A DNA stretch of 64,000 bases from Proteles cristata cristata (Eukaryota; Chordata; Mammalia; Carnivora; Hyaenidae): assembly GCA_017311185.1 (NCBI GenBank), contig JAESUZ010003107.1, positions 806,001 to 870,000 of the forward strand, read 5' to 3'. The position numbers and the translations under genes were made by a program. Under the pieces are notes generated by a model, which made no database searches, was not told the DNA's origin, and was given only the letters and a program-made list of their open reading frames with translations. Shown one piece after another: positions 20,626 through 32,760 of the stretch; position 1 is the stretch's first letter; the number at the start of each line of letters is the position of its first letter.

Positions 20626-21595
20626 GTATAGCTCCCAAGGACAGCTTACAATGACTAATTCTGAAGATCAAATAGGCAAGTCTGTTCTTTAATGACCTTT
20701 TCTCTTCTCTGTATAGCATCCTTCTTGAGTTTAGAGACATATCTCTTTCTAGTTCTGTGCTCTCAGTCAAAGCCTACTTTTAGGCAAAACCTTCTGTTAG
20801 TCACTCGCAGTCTAGTAGGAGTTTAAGCCAACATAACATTGCCTTCAGGAATATCTGTATTTTGAACCTTAGTCCCAATTGGGAAATAAGTGATATTTTC
20901 CCAAGATTAAAAGACTTTTAGTTATTGATGATCCTAACGGAAGTGGGCAGAAGCTAGACAGAAGGGAACCTTAGTGCAGTCTCAGAAATCTATCTGCTCC
21001 CAGGTTGACATGAATGAAATTACTCCAAGCTGTTTGTGACTTACTATAGTTTCAGCTTAAATCATCGGGGCAAGTGGTATTTTTCCTTCTCCCATTGTTC
21101 ACCTTGTTGTCACTTTCATCTTGGTTCAGCTCCCCAAAATAGGAATTTTGCTGCAGGGTTAAAGAAGGAATGAGCTGACAAATCCACCCGTATTCAAGGC
21201 GTGTGCTGATGTCCTCTCTGGTTTTAATGAGCCATATGGTTTGGCGCAGTGGCATTTCTCTCCCTTCTAAAGCACCCTTTAGCTTGTGTGGCATCCATCA
21301 CTTTGCTTGTTGACTTAGTTTCGTTTTCTGTTTTCCTGGCCTGCTCGACTGCCTGCAACAGCATTAAATTATTCTTCTGATCTTTCCATTTTCCTGAGTT
21401 CACAAACTGGAATTTATGGAAGTCTTTAAACATAAAGGATTTTCTGATAAAGGTAGATGCCAATAAAATGATAAAGGTCAAAGGGAAACTGTACACTTTA
21501 AGGAGGCAACACTCTTCATAGAAATATCATAACTTCATCTTTTATGTTAGAGAGAATATTGCAGTACAGAAATTTAGAAATTAAACAGGCCTTAC
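20626..21595. other. Unassigned stretch with overlapping reverse frames
   Basis: No repeat recognised. Two overlapping reverse frames, 21,052-21,294 (80 codons) and 21,224-21,496 (90 codons), have mixed, non-low-complexity composition but no family I recognise and no clear splice sites. They could be chance frames or an old exon fragment. Confidence 0.35.
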
Positions 21596-21599
21596 AGAA

Positions 21600-21740
21600 T
21601 GTCCAGCCCAACCTCATTTTACAGCTGTGAACCTAAGGCTTCAAAAAGGTAAGTCACGAAGTTATTCAAGGGCAGAAATGGAACTTGAACTAGGCACTGC
21701 CAGCTTAATTTACTGTGGTATTCACTACACTGTGCTGACT
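21600..21740 (-). mobile_element. MIR SINE, reverse
   Basis: CTCATTTTACAGCTGTGAACCTAAGGCTTCAAAAAGGTAAGTCACGAAG...GGCAGAAATGGAACTTGAACTAGGCACTGCC...ACTACACTGTGCTGAC follows reverse MIR block by block. Confidence 0.75.
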
Positions 21741-23780
21741 CGTTTAATTATACATTCTTAGTGATGAAAGAATTTGGTGAAAGGGGAATAGCTACCAAGT
21801 CAAGAAAAAAAATACACAGAACATTATTCAAATTTCCTTTTTAAAGCCAGTCTACTTTAGAATAATGTCTAACACTAAATGACCATTTGATCATGAGAAT
21901 CAAGCCATGGTATGGGGTGGAGGAGGCATTTTATTTCTCTCTCTTCCCACACACCTATATCCATATGATCCCTGAGCCCTATTCCTGCTCCTTTGCAGTG
22001 CCCTTGATGCTACCCTTTCATTCATATTGCCCTTCTGTAGCTCATAGGTTATACAGGTACACCTGTATCTAGGGAGTAGGCTTTCTGAACTACTGATCTT
22101 TGGTTGCAGTTCCTCTTTCTCCCTTTCAATCAGTGATGATGAAAAGAGCCACTAAATTAATCTTCCTGAAATATCACCTTCAACACGATGTTATCATCTG
22201 ACTTTTACTTCCTATGACTTATTATTCTGTAACATTGAGGCCATGGTTCCTTCACTGTTTTCCTGTTTCTGGGATTTGTTTTGTTTTTAAACTTTTTGGC
22301 CCTAGTTTAGCCATCCCAGATAACTTTGGTCTAGGGCACAGTAGCTATGACAGCTGTGTGGTAATAGAAGAATGACAAGGGGCTTCAGGGATTTTCACAA
22401 AGTAGAGGTACCCCTATTTTACTTCTGTTTAAATTACTTTCTCTTATATTCACATTTCCCCAGTGAAAAAGGTCAAGCAGTGACACATCACTCACTACTG
22501 TTTTCATTTTATCCCTTCTGTCTTGACATTGTCATGAGAATGAATTACCTGCACTTGCCATGCAAGTAGTAACATGGTCTTGCTGTGCAGCTGACCAGCA
22601 ATGCTCTTGGGATATTTCAGGCTTTCGCCTGGGTTATGACTATTTCCATTTGGAAAGAAAACAGCCTTATGTATATGTAGTTAAAGCAGCGTAAAGGATT
22701 ATCTTTCAATTTAGTGAACATCATTAATGTCTTTGCAAACACTACATTCAGGGCTCTGGCAAGTTGACCTACATCAGAGAAAATAAGATCAGGAAGCTTA
22801 ACGTAATTCCCAAGACCAGTTTTTGTCATTCACATTGTGAGTAATCTGTCAGTATTTAGCCAATATATCTTATCCTTCCTACATAAATCATGTTTTCTGG
22901 AAAAAACAAAACAAAACATAAACCCTTGATTGTTACCACGAAAAGATTGTGCCGTACCTTAGTCTTAGGTTGAAATTTATCTTCTAAGATCACTTAGCTA
23001 CTTTGATTAGAGCTGTTTTCCTTCTGAAGTTAATAGAATGTGTAATCAAATGAAATGTGTACAAACATAATTTTTAAATATGTAAATTTATAACTAAATA
23101 CAAAAATGATTTCATATTTTTAGCAGCACTATTCAACTCAACACTTTTGACTAAGTTTGCTGTGCCACATGGCCTTCTGTAAGACATTACAGATACAAGG
23201 AAGAATAAGTCATAGTCCCCATTACCAAGGGTCTCATCATCCAGCAGAAGAGACTGGTAATGTAAAAATCCATTATAATTAGATGTGACAAGTGCAGTAT
23301 GAGTGTATAAATAAACTCTCACATGAATTTTGTCATGGCAGTTATAGGCTCCTAACCTATATTTTTTTTGGAAACTTTAAAAATCTGCCCCCTTACAATA
23401 TAGAAAAGGGATGGAAAATAAGCACCCTGCCTAGTCACCAGAATTTAGAAGTCATAATATTTTCCATCAACTTCCAGATTTCTGGCTTCTGGCAACTTAG
23501 GCCCACATGACAAAAATTAACTGTAGCTTAATAGTGGCTTCCCACAGCAGTTCAGCTGCTTCTGGATGCTTCGCTTTGCCACACTTATCAGCACTCTGCA
23601 CAGAGAACAGGTAGCAGTGACTTGTTTCATGCCACTTGCTTTGTTATTTTCCTTACATTGGTCCATGTCACTTGTTTCTTTCCTGCCAAGCATTTGAGTT
23701 CACATCACTTCTCTAAAGACAGTCCCATGAAAGTCAGGAGTTAGAATGTCCACAGTCACCATTATTATTCAATATTATTC
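21741..23780. other. Unassigned stretch with an L2 piece
   Basis: At about 22,130-22,260, GAAAAGAGCCACTAAATTAATCTTCCTGAAATATCACC and the next 80 bases follow the + strand L2 block that normally reads AGTGATCTTCCTAAAATAC. Elsewhere no gene and no clear repeat; the many 60-80 codon frames have no recognisable products. Confidence 0.4.
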
Positions 23781-23798
23781 AGAAAGTTTGAACCAAGA

Positions 23799-24028
23799 GG
23801 GGCGCCTGGGTGGCTTAGTCGGTTAAGCGTCCGACTTTCGCTTAGGTCATGATCTCGCGGTTCGTGGGTTCGGGCCAGCGTCGGGCTCTGTGCTGACTGC
23901 CAGCTCAGAGCCTGGAGCCTGTTTCAGTCTGTGACCCCCTCTCTCTGACCCTCCCCTGCTCACGCTGTCTCTCTCTCTCTCCTAAAAATAAATAAAACAT
24001 TAAAAAAAAAATTTAAAAAAAAAAAAAA
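23799..24028 (+). mobile_element. Young can-SINE (GGCTTAG / CTGACTGCC subgroup)
   Basis: A perfect 18-bp TSD, AGAAAGTTTGAACCAAGA, lies at 23,781-23,798 and 24,029-24,046. The head reads GGGGCGCCTGGGTGGCTTAG, with GACTTTCGCTTAGG, GCTGACTGCCAGCTCAG and TCTCCTAAAAATAAATAAAAC, diagnostic changes shared with the copies at 29,810, 56,367, 61,388 and 63,553. The low divergence and intact TSD indicate a recent insertion. Confidence 0.97.
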
Positions 24029-24059
24029 AGAAAGTTTGAACCAAGAAATATACATATAG

Positions 24060-24760
24060 CAATAACTTTCCCATTTAATACTAATAATTTGTTAGAGAAT
24101 ATCATCAATTTTTAAAAATCCCACTCAAATGATAAAACACCTGTTGTATAAGAATTAATCCAGTGGGAAATGTTTTGTAACTGTGTGAATAAAGCTATGT
24201 AAAGTCGAGAAATTATCTAAGCATATGTAAGAATTTGGTACATGACAATTATGGCATTTTGAACCAAGGGGAAAAAATGGTTGGACAATGCCATAAATCA
24301 TGATAAGATAATGAGTTAACTTTAATTGCAGAAAAAGAATAATATAGTTCTAGCTACACCCATGGAAGTAAATGTATTAAAAAAGCCCCATGAGTAAATG
24401 AAAACCATAACAATCAAAGAAGGAAACAAAAGTTAGTGGTATATTTATTTTTAGTGAAGAACTTTCTAAGCAATGTGATAATAAGGAAATAATAAAAAAT
24501 TTTATAGATTTGGGACTTAAAATGTATATTTTCTATGTATTACAAAGATACCATGAGTCAAATAACAAGATCAAAAACAAACTAAAAGCAAAACTTGCAT
24601 CATATCATAGTCTAGGATGCATATTTTTTATTGTATCAAGAGTACTTACAAAATGATAATAAAAGGTAAATAAACCAATGAAAATAAACAAAGGGATGAG
24701 TAAGAATTTGATAAACAACACATTTTTCATACATCCAGCCTCACTGGAATACAACAGCAA
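24060..24760 (+). mobile_element. Decayed L1M ORF2 fragment
   Basis: AGTGAAGAACTTTCTAAGCAATGTGATAATAAGG (about 24,453) followed by TACAAAGATACCATGAGTCAAATAACAAGATCAAAAACAAACTAAAAG tracks the L1 ORF2 C-terminal region of old L1M subfamilies. No frame is preserved and the limits are approximate. Confidence 0.5.
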
Positions 24761-24803
24761 GCAGGTATGCTACAACCTTCATTAAATTGATGTTAAGTGG
24801 TTG

Positions 24804-24821
24804 ATGATGATGATGATGACT
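24804..24821 (+). repeat. (GAT)n short tandem repeat
   Basis: Six trinucleotide units, GATGATGATGATGATGAC, in AT-rich DNA. Confidence 0.85.
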
Positions 24822-24829
24822 ATATCAGT

Positions 24830-27730
24830 ATTGTTCACTCCAAAACCATCTAGTATTTTCTGATTACATTTCCTTTCTTACATAAATTTCCATTTTTCCT
24901 GGAGTCAATAATTACTTATTAATCAGATGTTTTTATCTCACAGATGGTTCCTAATTTTCTTACTTATTCTATTCTACTTTCCATTGGTATTTTTTTCTCC
25001 CTTCTCAACTCTTATAATTTTAACTTTTGATCCTTTCCCTGAATGTGTTGTTTGGCTATACCTGTTATTATTTCCTGTATACTTCGTATTCTGTGAATGT
25101 TTATTTCTACCTTTCTTATTGCTTCACCACGTAATACCTTCTCTCATCTCTTGGGAAATACCATATTTTTCTTTTATGTTTTCTTCTATCTTCTGTATTG
25201 TTTCCAAATCCTCTGACTGCTTTTTTCTGTTGACTGGTTTTGTAGTAGAGGCTTTTTTCACATGTCTTGAGATCATTGTCGATCTGTTCATATAAACAGT
25301 CTCAGATATGGTGCAGTCTATCAATGATGGTTACGGAGTTAAAAACCTGGCTATTGTTTTAGGGCACTCCAAATGGTCAGTATAAGTGATTTTTCATGAG
25401 TCATTATATTTCCCCAGAAAGTAGCTCTCCAGTCTTCTACCTGGTCACTGGTATTCTGGAAGCCAAGAGAAAAGGGTCTGGGAAAGAGGATTTTCCCAGT
25501 AGATCTCCTTAGTTTCATTACAACACCTCACCCTTGACTTTTCAAGGTCTGGATCCAGGGCCTTTCTGGTTGAGTTTCTTCTGAGTAAATCTCTAGTCAT
25601 CTGGCCTGTTATGAATAGGGAGCTGAGTGTCTCTGATATATATGTAGGGGTCCTCTGGGGTTCTCGTCGTTCCTTATAAAGACTTTCAAGCAATACTTAT
25701 GTTTTCAACCTTCTTATGCACCCTCTTCACAGAGGAAACTAATGTCTCTTTTCCTGAGACTTTCAGGTGTTTAATGGATAGATTGGCTACCTTCCTGCTG
25801 GCCTTGTTAGGCTCAGATTTTATCTTCCACTCTACCAAGTCAATCATCATTTGCCCATTAGCTTTCCAGCTCCTGGAGTTTTGTTGTTATTTCTCACTTT
25901 CTGTCCTTTACAACCATGTTGTTTTTAATTTTTGTAAGTTTATGCCACTTCAATTCTTCATAACTATTTTAGTTGGAGTTTAGGAGGGAGTTGAGAGAAA
26001 TGCTTATTTTCAATTTGACAAGCTCAACCAGGAGTTACAGTTACAACTGAAAAAAAAAAAAGCACCTAAATCGTAGGTACAATTTTTATAGCTTTTTACA
26101 GCTGAAGAGGGATTTAACTATTATATACTTCAAATTATTGCTTTAAGGCACAGATAATGTGAATGAACTACTGGAGGTATTTGGGTTATTAGAAGCAAAG
26201 TTAGAACCCTCTTTATGTGCACCTCTAGCAAATGCTTTTTAGTTGTGTCTCAGAGTACTGCCACCTACCAGTAACTGGCTTCATCCACAGTGCATAGGAC
26301 TAGACTCATGATCCCTGCTTCCACTTTGTGAGCCCAGTCCCTGTTATAGCTGATTGGAGCAAGCTAGTTTATCAGATCCAACCTGGGCCCAAAATTCTCT
26401 CCCATAGGCATTTGGAGTTGAGACCCAAAGACGCTACTTACTCTCCTACTCTAAGAAAGTCTGTTTGATGAGAAAGAGAAAGTTCAGATGTGGATCGTCA
26501 GACATCTTCGGGCACCATGTCTGTAAATGGGATTATTTTATTAAGCTTGCACATGCTAAATAAGAAAGACAACGAAGCTGGGTATTACCACACACCCCTT
26601 AGAACTGGGTTCATTTGTCCTTAACTCAGAAGTTTGTCACTCTCACTTCCATTTTCTCTGAAAAAGTCTTATGGCCAGTGGCTTCAACATGAGTAAAAAC
26701 AGTAATGGAGATGTGTGTTTCTCAGAGTGTACTCAGTCTCAAGTTGCAACCAAGATGCTCCAAAAACCTGAAGATGACAACTCTTCAAGTTTTATGCTGC
26801 TGTGGCTTTGAGTAATTGGTAAAGGAAGGTGTTATAAGGAAAGTTAACAAGACTGACTACAGAAAGAAATGGGAGGGGTGGGGAGAGTATATATAGGCTA
26901 GCATATAAGAATGTATGTGAAAATAAGGACACAAGCTACCAACATGCTTGTGTAATTGTGTTTGGAGGATGATTAATGAAGATATGTCTGCGACATGCAC
27001 TTTTTTAAGGGAAAAAACAACAAAAACAAAAAATCCCCAGTGCAGCTGGACCCCTACCGCTGTCCTTTCCCCATCTCTTTCTGGGGTGGATATATGGCTT
27101 CAGTTTCTTTCAAGTGTCAGCTGGTGGCTGCTGGGGCTTTCTGTAACTCTCCAGGACTCTTTGGTTTCTATGAGCATTAAAAACTTTCCCAGTGACTTAA
27201 GGAAACCACACACATACACGCACTTGAAGCTCATCACAAGAGCAACTCCACCATGTTGGCTCTTTCTCTTATCTGTGTAAACTGGTTGTTTTCTTCTCCC
27301 AAGAGTTTCATTCTTCTACTACATGAATTTGGATGAAGAAGAGGTTATAACGGAAGTGGGAAAGGTTGATGATTCATGAAACAGTAGAAAAGGAGAGTTT
27401 TTAAATCCCAAGTTAATGATTTACTCCGGAGAAGCTGGTGTTCCCTGTATTCCTATTCCTGTTTTCTAAGAAGCTAGAAGCAGGTAAAGCTGCCTCACCA
27501 AAAATCCAGCTGACAATCCCCCGTGGCTTCGAATAAAAACAAGTATGGACCAAGAAAAAAAATAAGGGAGTAAAATTTGTGAAAATAAAGCAGCAGAACA
27601 AAATAAATGTAATATATCCATTTCAGTCATTCAGGTTCTTACAACAACAAATATGGCTGGCAACATATAGACTAAACACTGTGAAGGTATTTTAAAATGC
27701 ATGGTCTCATTTTCATGGAAGCTGTCCTCA
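24830..27730. other. Unassigned stretch
   Basis: No gene supported. A T-rich + frame at 24,927-25,295 (122 codons) is almost wholly hydrophobic (Phe/Leu rich), as expected from a T-rich strand. Text around 25,840-26,030 has the feel of an old dispersed repeat, but I could not name it. A + frame at 26,948-27,280 (110 codons) has no recognised family. An A-run lies at 26,050-26,061. Confidence 0.35.
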
Positions 27731-27734
27731 CACC

Positions 27735-27966
27735 TGCCCTTACTCCCAAGCAGAATTGACCATTCCCTTCCTTGGCCATGCATGGTAACATACATGCCAA
27801 TTTATTATGGAGCCACAAAACACTGTGGTGTACTTATTTGCATACACACCCATGTCACTGCTGCCCCTAGCAGACCATGAGCTTCTTAAGAGAAAGAAAT
27901 TTCTTATTTGTCCTTGGATTAACACATATCACAGGGCTGGTACAACTGAGACATTTGAAATTAAAC
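27735..27966 (+). mobile_element. L2 3'-end fragment
   Basis: AGCAGACCATGAGCTTCTTAAGAGAAAGAAATTTCTTATTTGTCC...CACAGGGCTGGTACA follows the L2 3' region (TAGACTGTGAGCTCCTTGAGGGCAGGGAC...). A reverse can-SINE is inserted right at its A-rich end. Confidence 0.65.
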
Positions 27967-27981
27967 AAATAAATAATTTTA

Positions 27982-28205
27982 TTTATTTTTTAAACTTTTT
28001 TATGTTATTTCTTTTTGAGAGAGTGAGAGAGACAGAGCATGAGTGGAAGAGGGGCAGAGAGAGCAGGAGACACAGAATCCAAAGCAGGCTCCAGGCTCTG
28101 AGATGTCAGCACAGAGCCTGATGCAGGAGCCAAACTCACAAACCATGAGATTATAACCTGAGCAGAAGTCAGACACTTAATCAACTGAGCCACTCAGCTG
28201 CCCCC
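27982..28205 (-). mobile_element. can-SINE, reverse
   Basis: Reverse head ...GAGCCACTCAGCTGCCCCC at 28,205, with TSD AAATAAATAATTTTA (27,967-27,981) and AAAGAAATAATTTTA (28,206-28,220), one mismatch. The reverse frame at 28,005-28,193 (MAQLIKCLTSAQVIIS) is SINE translation. Confidence 0.95.
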
Positions 28206-28384
28206 AAAGAAATAATTTTAATATAGAGAAACCATTGACTTTTAAGTAAGTCTTCTACCCCAATCTCCACAAATAGCCCCAGTCTATCATCTGGAGGAGA
28301 CAATAATCACCAGCTCATCAAGTGATCACCAGTCACTTGATCACCTTGGTTACCCCAAGACCTAGTGCTGGGCAGAAAGGAAAA

Positions 28385-28578
28385 TGGGACTCATTAGACC
28401 TGAATTCTGACTCTGTTGCTTTAAGTTAGTGCCATGAGAAAGCCACTCCATTGTTTGAGCTTCCATATACTTACATGTAAAGTGGGCTAGAGTATCTTGG
28501 AGATGATAAGTGTAATTAGATAAAATAATAAAGTCATAACCTAGTTCACAGTAGGATCTCAGCAAAGATCATATCCTC
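28385..28578 (+). mobile_element. MIR SINE
   Basis: TTAGACCTGAATTCTGACTCTGTTGC...GAAAGCCACTCCATTGTTTGAGCTTCC...TAAAGTGGGCTAGAGTATCTT...CCTAGTTCACAGTAGGATCTCAG follows MIR in order, including the tRNA-like middle and the LINE-derived 3' end. Confidence 0.7.
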
Positions 28579-28839
28579 TATGAGTAGCAACCTTCTCTAC
28601 TAAGAAATTCTGGGGCAGGGGATGATTCCTAACAAATCTCCCCCCTTTTAAAATATAACTAATATAGCTTTGTGGGCTAGGCTATATGAAATGAAGAATG
28701 CATGCTGGAATGCCAGTTACTTTAACTTTATCCTTTCTAATTTTTATTTCTTTTATAATTGATGTATTAAACCAGATTTTCATTGTTCAGAAAATGTCTT
28801 ATGTTGAGACTATCTATGGGTTTCTTTCAAAAGGGATTT

Positions 28840-28945
28840 CTGGAATTCAGGAACTCGAACAAAGCAAGGACTCCATAAATATGTAATGGATGACTGACTG
28901 AATGAAAGACTCGATCGATCAATCAGTCAATCAATCAATCAGTGT
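28840..28945 (+). repeat. L2-like end with (ATCA)n/(GATC) run
   Basis: ACTCCATAAATATGTAATGGATGACTGACTGAATGAAAG resembles the L2 3' terminus and passes into GATCGATCAATCAGTCAATCAATCAATCAGT at 28,913-28,943. Confidence 0.6.
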
Positions 28946-29800
28946 GGCTAATGACAATTCCTGGAGAGTAGAAAAGGGTTTTTTCCACAGGAAACTATAA
29001 ACACTCCTGGTGTCCCAGCTTAAGATACTGTTAGGAAGTACAGAGTTCAAGAAGACACTTAGGACAGTTCTTTTCAGTTTATATTTATGATTCTGGTTTA
29101 TTATGATCTTGGTCTAGTCGTCAGCCAAAGAATTTGGATTGCAGTTGGAATTTTTACTCCGTGAGTTATTTTGCTTATTTGGGAATTATCTGCTTATGAC
29201 TCCATCTACTTCACAGAAGCTGTTATTTATTTGGTTCCTACAGCTAAATTGCCCTGCCTTGTGAGCCAAGAGGCCTGGCTGTGCCACCAGCCAGCTTTGC
29301 AAGGTTATGTATTTTATGAACTTTTTAGATTCTCTGTATTCTTACCTTTGGAAATAGATGGTTAGAATTGACCATTATTAACATCTATTCTGATTCTAAA
29401 ATTAGAAGGCCATCCCACAAGCTGTTTAATTTGGGGAAGTGACAATATTAGGGAACTCAGAGGAGCTGAGTGGAGCTGCCTGGCTCCTGTCTGGCAGGTC
29501 GGGAGCCCGGACAGCGGGATGCAGCCCTGCGCCCTGGCCCACTCTGGGTTCTAGGTTTCCTCATTCCAGTGGTGTGAAAGCAAGAGCTCTTTTGCTTGGT
29601 TTCTCACCCTCCTACTCAGTTTGCCTCTTTATACTCTCCCTCCAATTTCTTCTCTCTCCTCTGTACCAGTTCTTAGTCAGTTTTGTGAATTAAAATTGCC
29701 TCACCATTCCCTCTGGGTTCAGATCCCCAGCCTGATGGAGGGATTTGTAATGTCCCCAAGATGTATTTTTCGTTTCTGAGCTGCTGACAGAAACAAAAAT
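28946..29800. other. Unassigned stretch with a small GC-rich patch
   Basis: No gene or repeat recognised. Bases 29,455-29,560 are unusually GC-rich for this window (GGAGCCCGGACAGCGGGATG) but too short and CpG-poor for a CpG island. The + frame at 29,439-29,693 crosses it with no known product. Confidence 0.4.
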
Positions 29801-29809
29801 GGGCAAGAG

Positions 29810-30039
29810 TAGGGGCGCCTGGGTGGCTTAGTCGGTTAGGCGTCCGACTGTCGCTTGGGTCATGATCTCGCGGTTCGTGGGTTCGAGCCCCGCGTCGGGC
29901 TCTGTGCTGACTGCCAGCTCAGAGCCTGGAGCCTGTTTCAGTCTGTGACTCCCTCTCTCTCTGACCCTCCCCTGCTCACGCTGTCTCTCTCTCTCTCCTA
30001 GAAATAAATAAAACAAAAAAATTAAAAAAAATAAAAAAA
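29810..30039 (+). mobile_element. Young can-SINE (GGCTTAG / CTGACTGCC subgroup)
   Basis: Head AGGGGCGCCTGGGTGGCTTAG, an intact B-box-like GGGTTCGAGCCCC, GCTGACTGCCAGCTCAG, and TCTCCTAGAAATAAATAAAAC. TSD GGGCAAGAG at 29,801-29,809 and 30,040-30,048. Very close to the 23,799 and 56,367 copies. Confidence 0.96.
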
Positions 30040-30049
30040 GGGCAAGAGC

Positions 30050-31900
30050 CCTAGCGAGAGCTGGGTAATGAATGAGAGATTAACAATTAGTCCCGAATAT
30101 AGGTGTATTCTAGAATGTTCGGTGGAAGCTGAATGCTGTGTGGGGAGAGAGTGCTGTCTGTGTGGTAGGGAAACAGTCTGAACTCTCAGCAGGGAGGCAA
30201 CCCTGCAGCTTTAGTGCTAAAGGCAGGGAACTGCCAATGATAAAAACAAATCTTCAAAACCTGGAGCAATGAGAAAAAGTCTTCATCTGTCCTGTGACAG
30301 GAAGCACAGATGTCTAAATATACAAACATCTTACTCTTAGGAGGCAAATATTAGTCAAAAGGAGTTCTCCTTGTCTTAAAAAAAAAAATATATGTCTCTA
30401 GAAAACTTTGGTGATTTGGTTGAGAAGACAAGAATATGTGGAAATGTATTTGAATTTTCCTCTTTCTCTGAAATTAGGCCAAACTCTTAAGTTTGCATCC
30501 TTCTAGAATGTCTCCATGTTTCAAAAACTCTGTCTTAATTCATATTATTTTTATTTTAATGCTGAGAAGAAAGATTAAGCTAGAAGGGATTCTAGCTCTT
30601 AGCACAGTGTCTGCCAAGTAGCAAGTGCTTCTAAATGCCCATTGAATTAAGTGTCTGATAAAGGCAGGAAAGTTGACTGGTTTGTTTTACCAGAAAATAA
30701 ATAGGAAAAAATCTAACAGGAACTCTTTACATATAAAGCTGTACCTTCAGGGAGCCTAAAGTAAAAGCTCTCCCAATCTGATAAGTCCATATAAAAGCCT
30801 TCTGACCGATGAGGGACCTTTCCCTTAAACAGAATGAAATAATAATTTGAGTAGAGGCTGGAGAAGGCTAAAGGGCAATTCTATTTTTCATGGTCACTTG
30901 AGATGCAGAGAATCAGCCCAGCTTAGGTGATGCCACAGCCACTGCAGTGCTGGGCAAGTGTTACAAGCACCCGGGACCCGGCCTGTCATTTTTATTGATA
31001 ATTATGACATGCCGTTAATTCCACTATCCGCTCTACCCAGTGGAAAAAAGTCTTCACCCACCTTGTGCAGTGCAGATATTGAAGGCTCATTATTCCCGCT
31101 CAATCAACTTCGGCCAATGGGTAAATATTGAAGCAAGTCTAAGGAGCCAAGGAAGGGAATGATGATTACTACATTAATACTAATGAGTGGGACAGAATTG
31201 GGAATGTGTTTAGCTAATGCTGCTGCTGAAGGAAATGACTTAAAAAGGAGAAAGCAATCAACACAATGATTACTGATTTTTAAAAAATAACCAAGATATA
31301 AAATCCACGTGTGGTAACAACCAAAGAGAGAAATATATGGCCCTAGAAAATGTCTGTCTGTCTTAACATTTAGTTTGTTCAAAAGATTCTGTGTGTGACT
31401 TCAGTAGCTACTATATGCCAATAAGAACAGTCTATACACAGCTTTCTTGTTCCTCCGCCCTATTTGTAGCCTTTCTTAGTACATAAAACAGATGTATATG
31501 TACCGACAGCAAATGCAGTGTGCACTATTATCAACATAGGCCTTGACTTCTACTGCAGTGGATGCCGAAGGATCCAGAAGCGGGTCTATAAAGGTGACAT
31601 TTTGGGGAAAAGGAATATAGGAGAGAAAATAATGACAGCCATGTGAACTTATGAAAGTCATTTTTCTCTTGCACCTCATTAAGTGGTGTAACACCATCCT
31701 TATCAAATCCGCCCGAAACTCACACAAAAGCCATTTATTTGGGAGTGGACACGGTGCTTATTTATTTTAAGGGGTCTGCCCCATATTCAATGGTTGCAAT
31801 AACTCCTCACATCCCTCATTTTTGAATGTTTGTACTTCAAAAGAAATTAAATTTCTCACTACAATGAGAGAGAGAGGTTTGGAAACAGGCTATTCTCTAA
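30050..31900. other. Unassigned, low-repeat stretch
   Basis: An L2-like 3' end may sit at about 30,595-30,650 (TAGCACAGTGTCTGCCAAGTAGC). An A-run lies at 30,380-30,389. Bases 30,880-31,130 are repeat-free and balanced in composition (CACCCGGGACCCGGCCTGTCATTTTTATTGATAATTATGAC) and might be conserved non-coding DNA. No gene seen. Confidence 0.4.
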
Positions 31901-31902
31901 AT

Positions 31903-31921
31903 GCTTTTTTTTTTTTTTTTT
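31903..31921 (+). repeat. Poly(T) run
   Basis: Nineteen consecutive T. No retroelement body is recognisable next to it; it could be the tail of a very short reverse insertion. Confidence 0.85.
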
Positions 31922-32525
31922 GTAAGTGAATCTAACCCCCAAGTTATGCCCAAGCTTTAAGGAAGTTTTGTCAGCAGCATTTCACTTTCCTCCACAGAGC
32001 ACTGTGGGCTTTTTGCGCCTGGCACCGAGCTGTGCTGCTGGCATTCAGAGCCTGACACTTGTCAGCGTCTCTGAAAGTCTACTCCTGAGTCAGGCAGAGA
32101 CAGCACTTCAACTAGTTAGGAGCTCACACCCAGTGCTTCTCTCTCCACAGACACAGGGAGGCAGTGCGGGAAAGCTTGGCTTCTGAGAGCCAAGAGGAGA
32201 GAGGCCATTGCTGCAGAACTTAGTTACCTTTTCCGCTGTTCAAGTCCTAAAGTGTCTTTAGTTGCTTGTTTAACTTTTATAGAGCTAAAGAATTTTAAAG
32301 AAAAAGGTCAGGTTACCTGACCAGTGAAACCAACCACCCCCCTCCCCTGAATTTTTTTTGAATGATTTTGTGTTCAGGGACAATGACACTTTATAAAAGG
32401 TATTAAAAGTGACACTTATTTAAAGCAGTATTATAATACATAATATAACCAATATCCAACACCCAACATGCATCACAGACACATACCTAGAGTTTCCTTG
32501 ATGATCCTGTCCTCCCAAAAGGATT
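31922..32525. other. Unassigned stretch
   Basis: The + frame at 31,926-32,186 (86 codons) begins just after the poly(T) and shows no family. A C-run CCACCCCCCTCCCC lies at about 32,333. No repeat recognised. Confidence 0.4.
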
Positions 32526-32529
32526 TACA

Positions 32530-32760
32530 AAAGCACTTTAAAATACATAATCTCACTGACCTCTTTCACTAGTCCTTGAGATTGCAATAACCATGGACTT
32601 GTTTCCAGTTCATAAGGAAGGAAACTGAGCTTAGAGATTTCGTGTGGCTTACGAAGGTCACACAATGACCAGGGAGCAGTAAACTGGTGAGCAGTGAGTC
32701 AGGACTTCAATCTATGTTGTCTGACTCTATGTCAAAGGTCATTCACTTTACCCTTCTCAG
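32530..32760 (-). mobile_element. MIR SINE, reverse
   Basis: AAAGCACTTTAAAATACATAATCTCACTGACC, GGAAGGAAACTGAGCTTAGAGATTTCG, GAAGGTCACACAATGACCAGGGAGCAG, CAGGACTTCAATCTATGTTGTCTGACTC, in the order of reverse MIR. Confidence 0.8.

Noticed and set aside
23799..23900. tRNA gene (A and B box-like motifs in SINE heads)
   Set aside because: The motifs belong to SINEs with poly(A) tails and TSDs; no cloverleaf with a proper acceptor stem and anticodon arm could be drawn by eye.
24927..25295. 122-codon hydrophobic frame, possible membrane protein
   Set aside because: Nearly all Phe/Leu/Ile/Ser from a T-rich strand, with no topology pattern, no family and no supporting gene structure.
28908..28945. 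CRISPR-like or satellite array of CAATCAAT words
   Set aside because: A simple tetranucleotide run next to an L2 end; no spacers, and the DNA is vertebrate.
29450..29560. CpG island / promoter
   Set aside because: Too short, few CpG, no TATA or initiator arrangement, no downstream gene.
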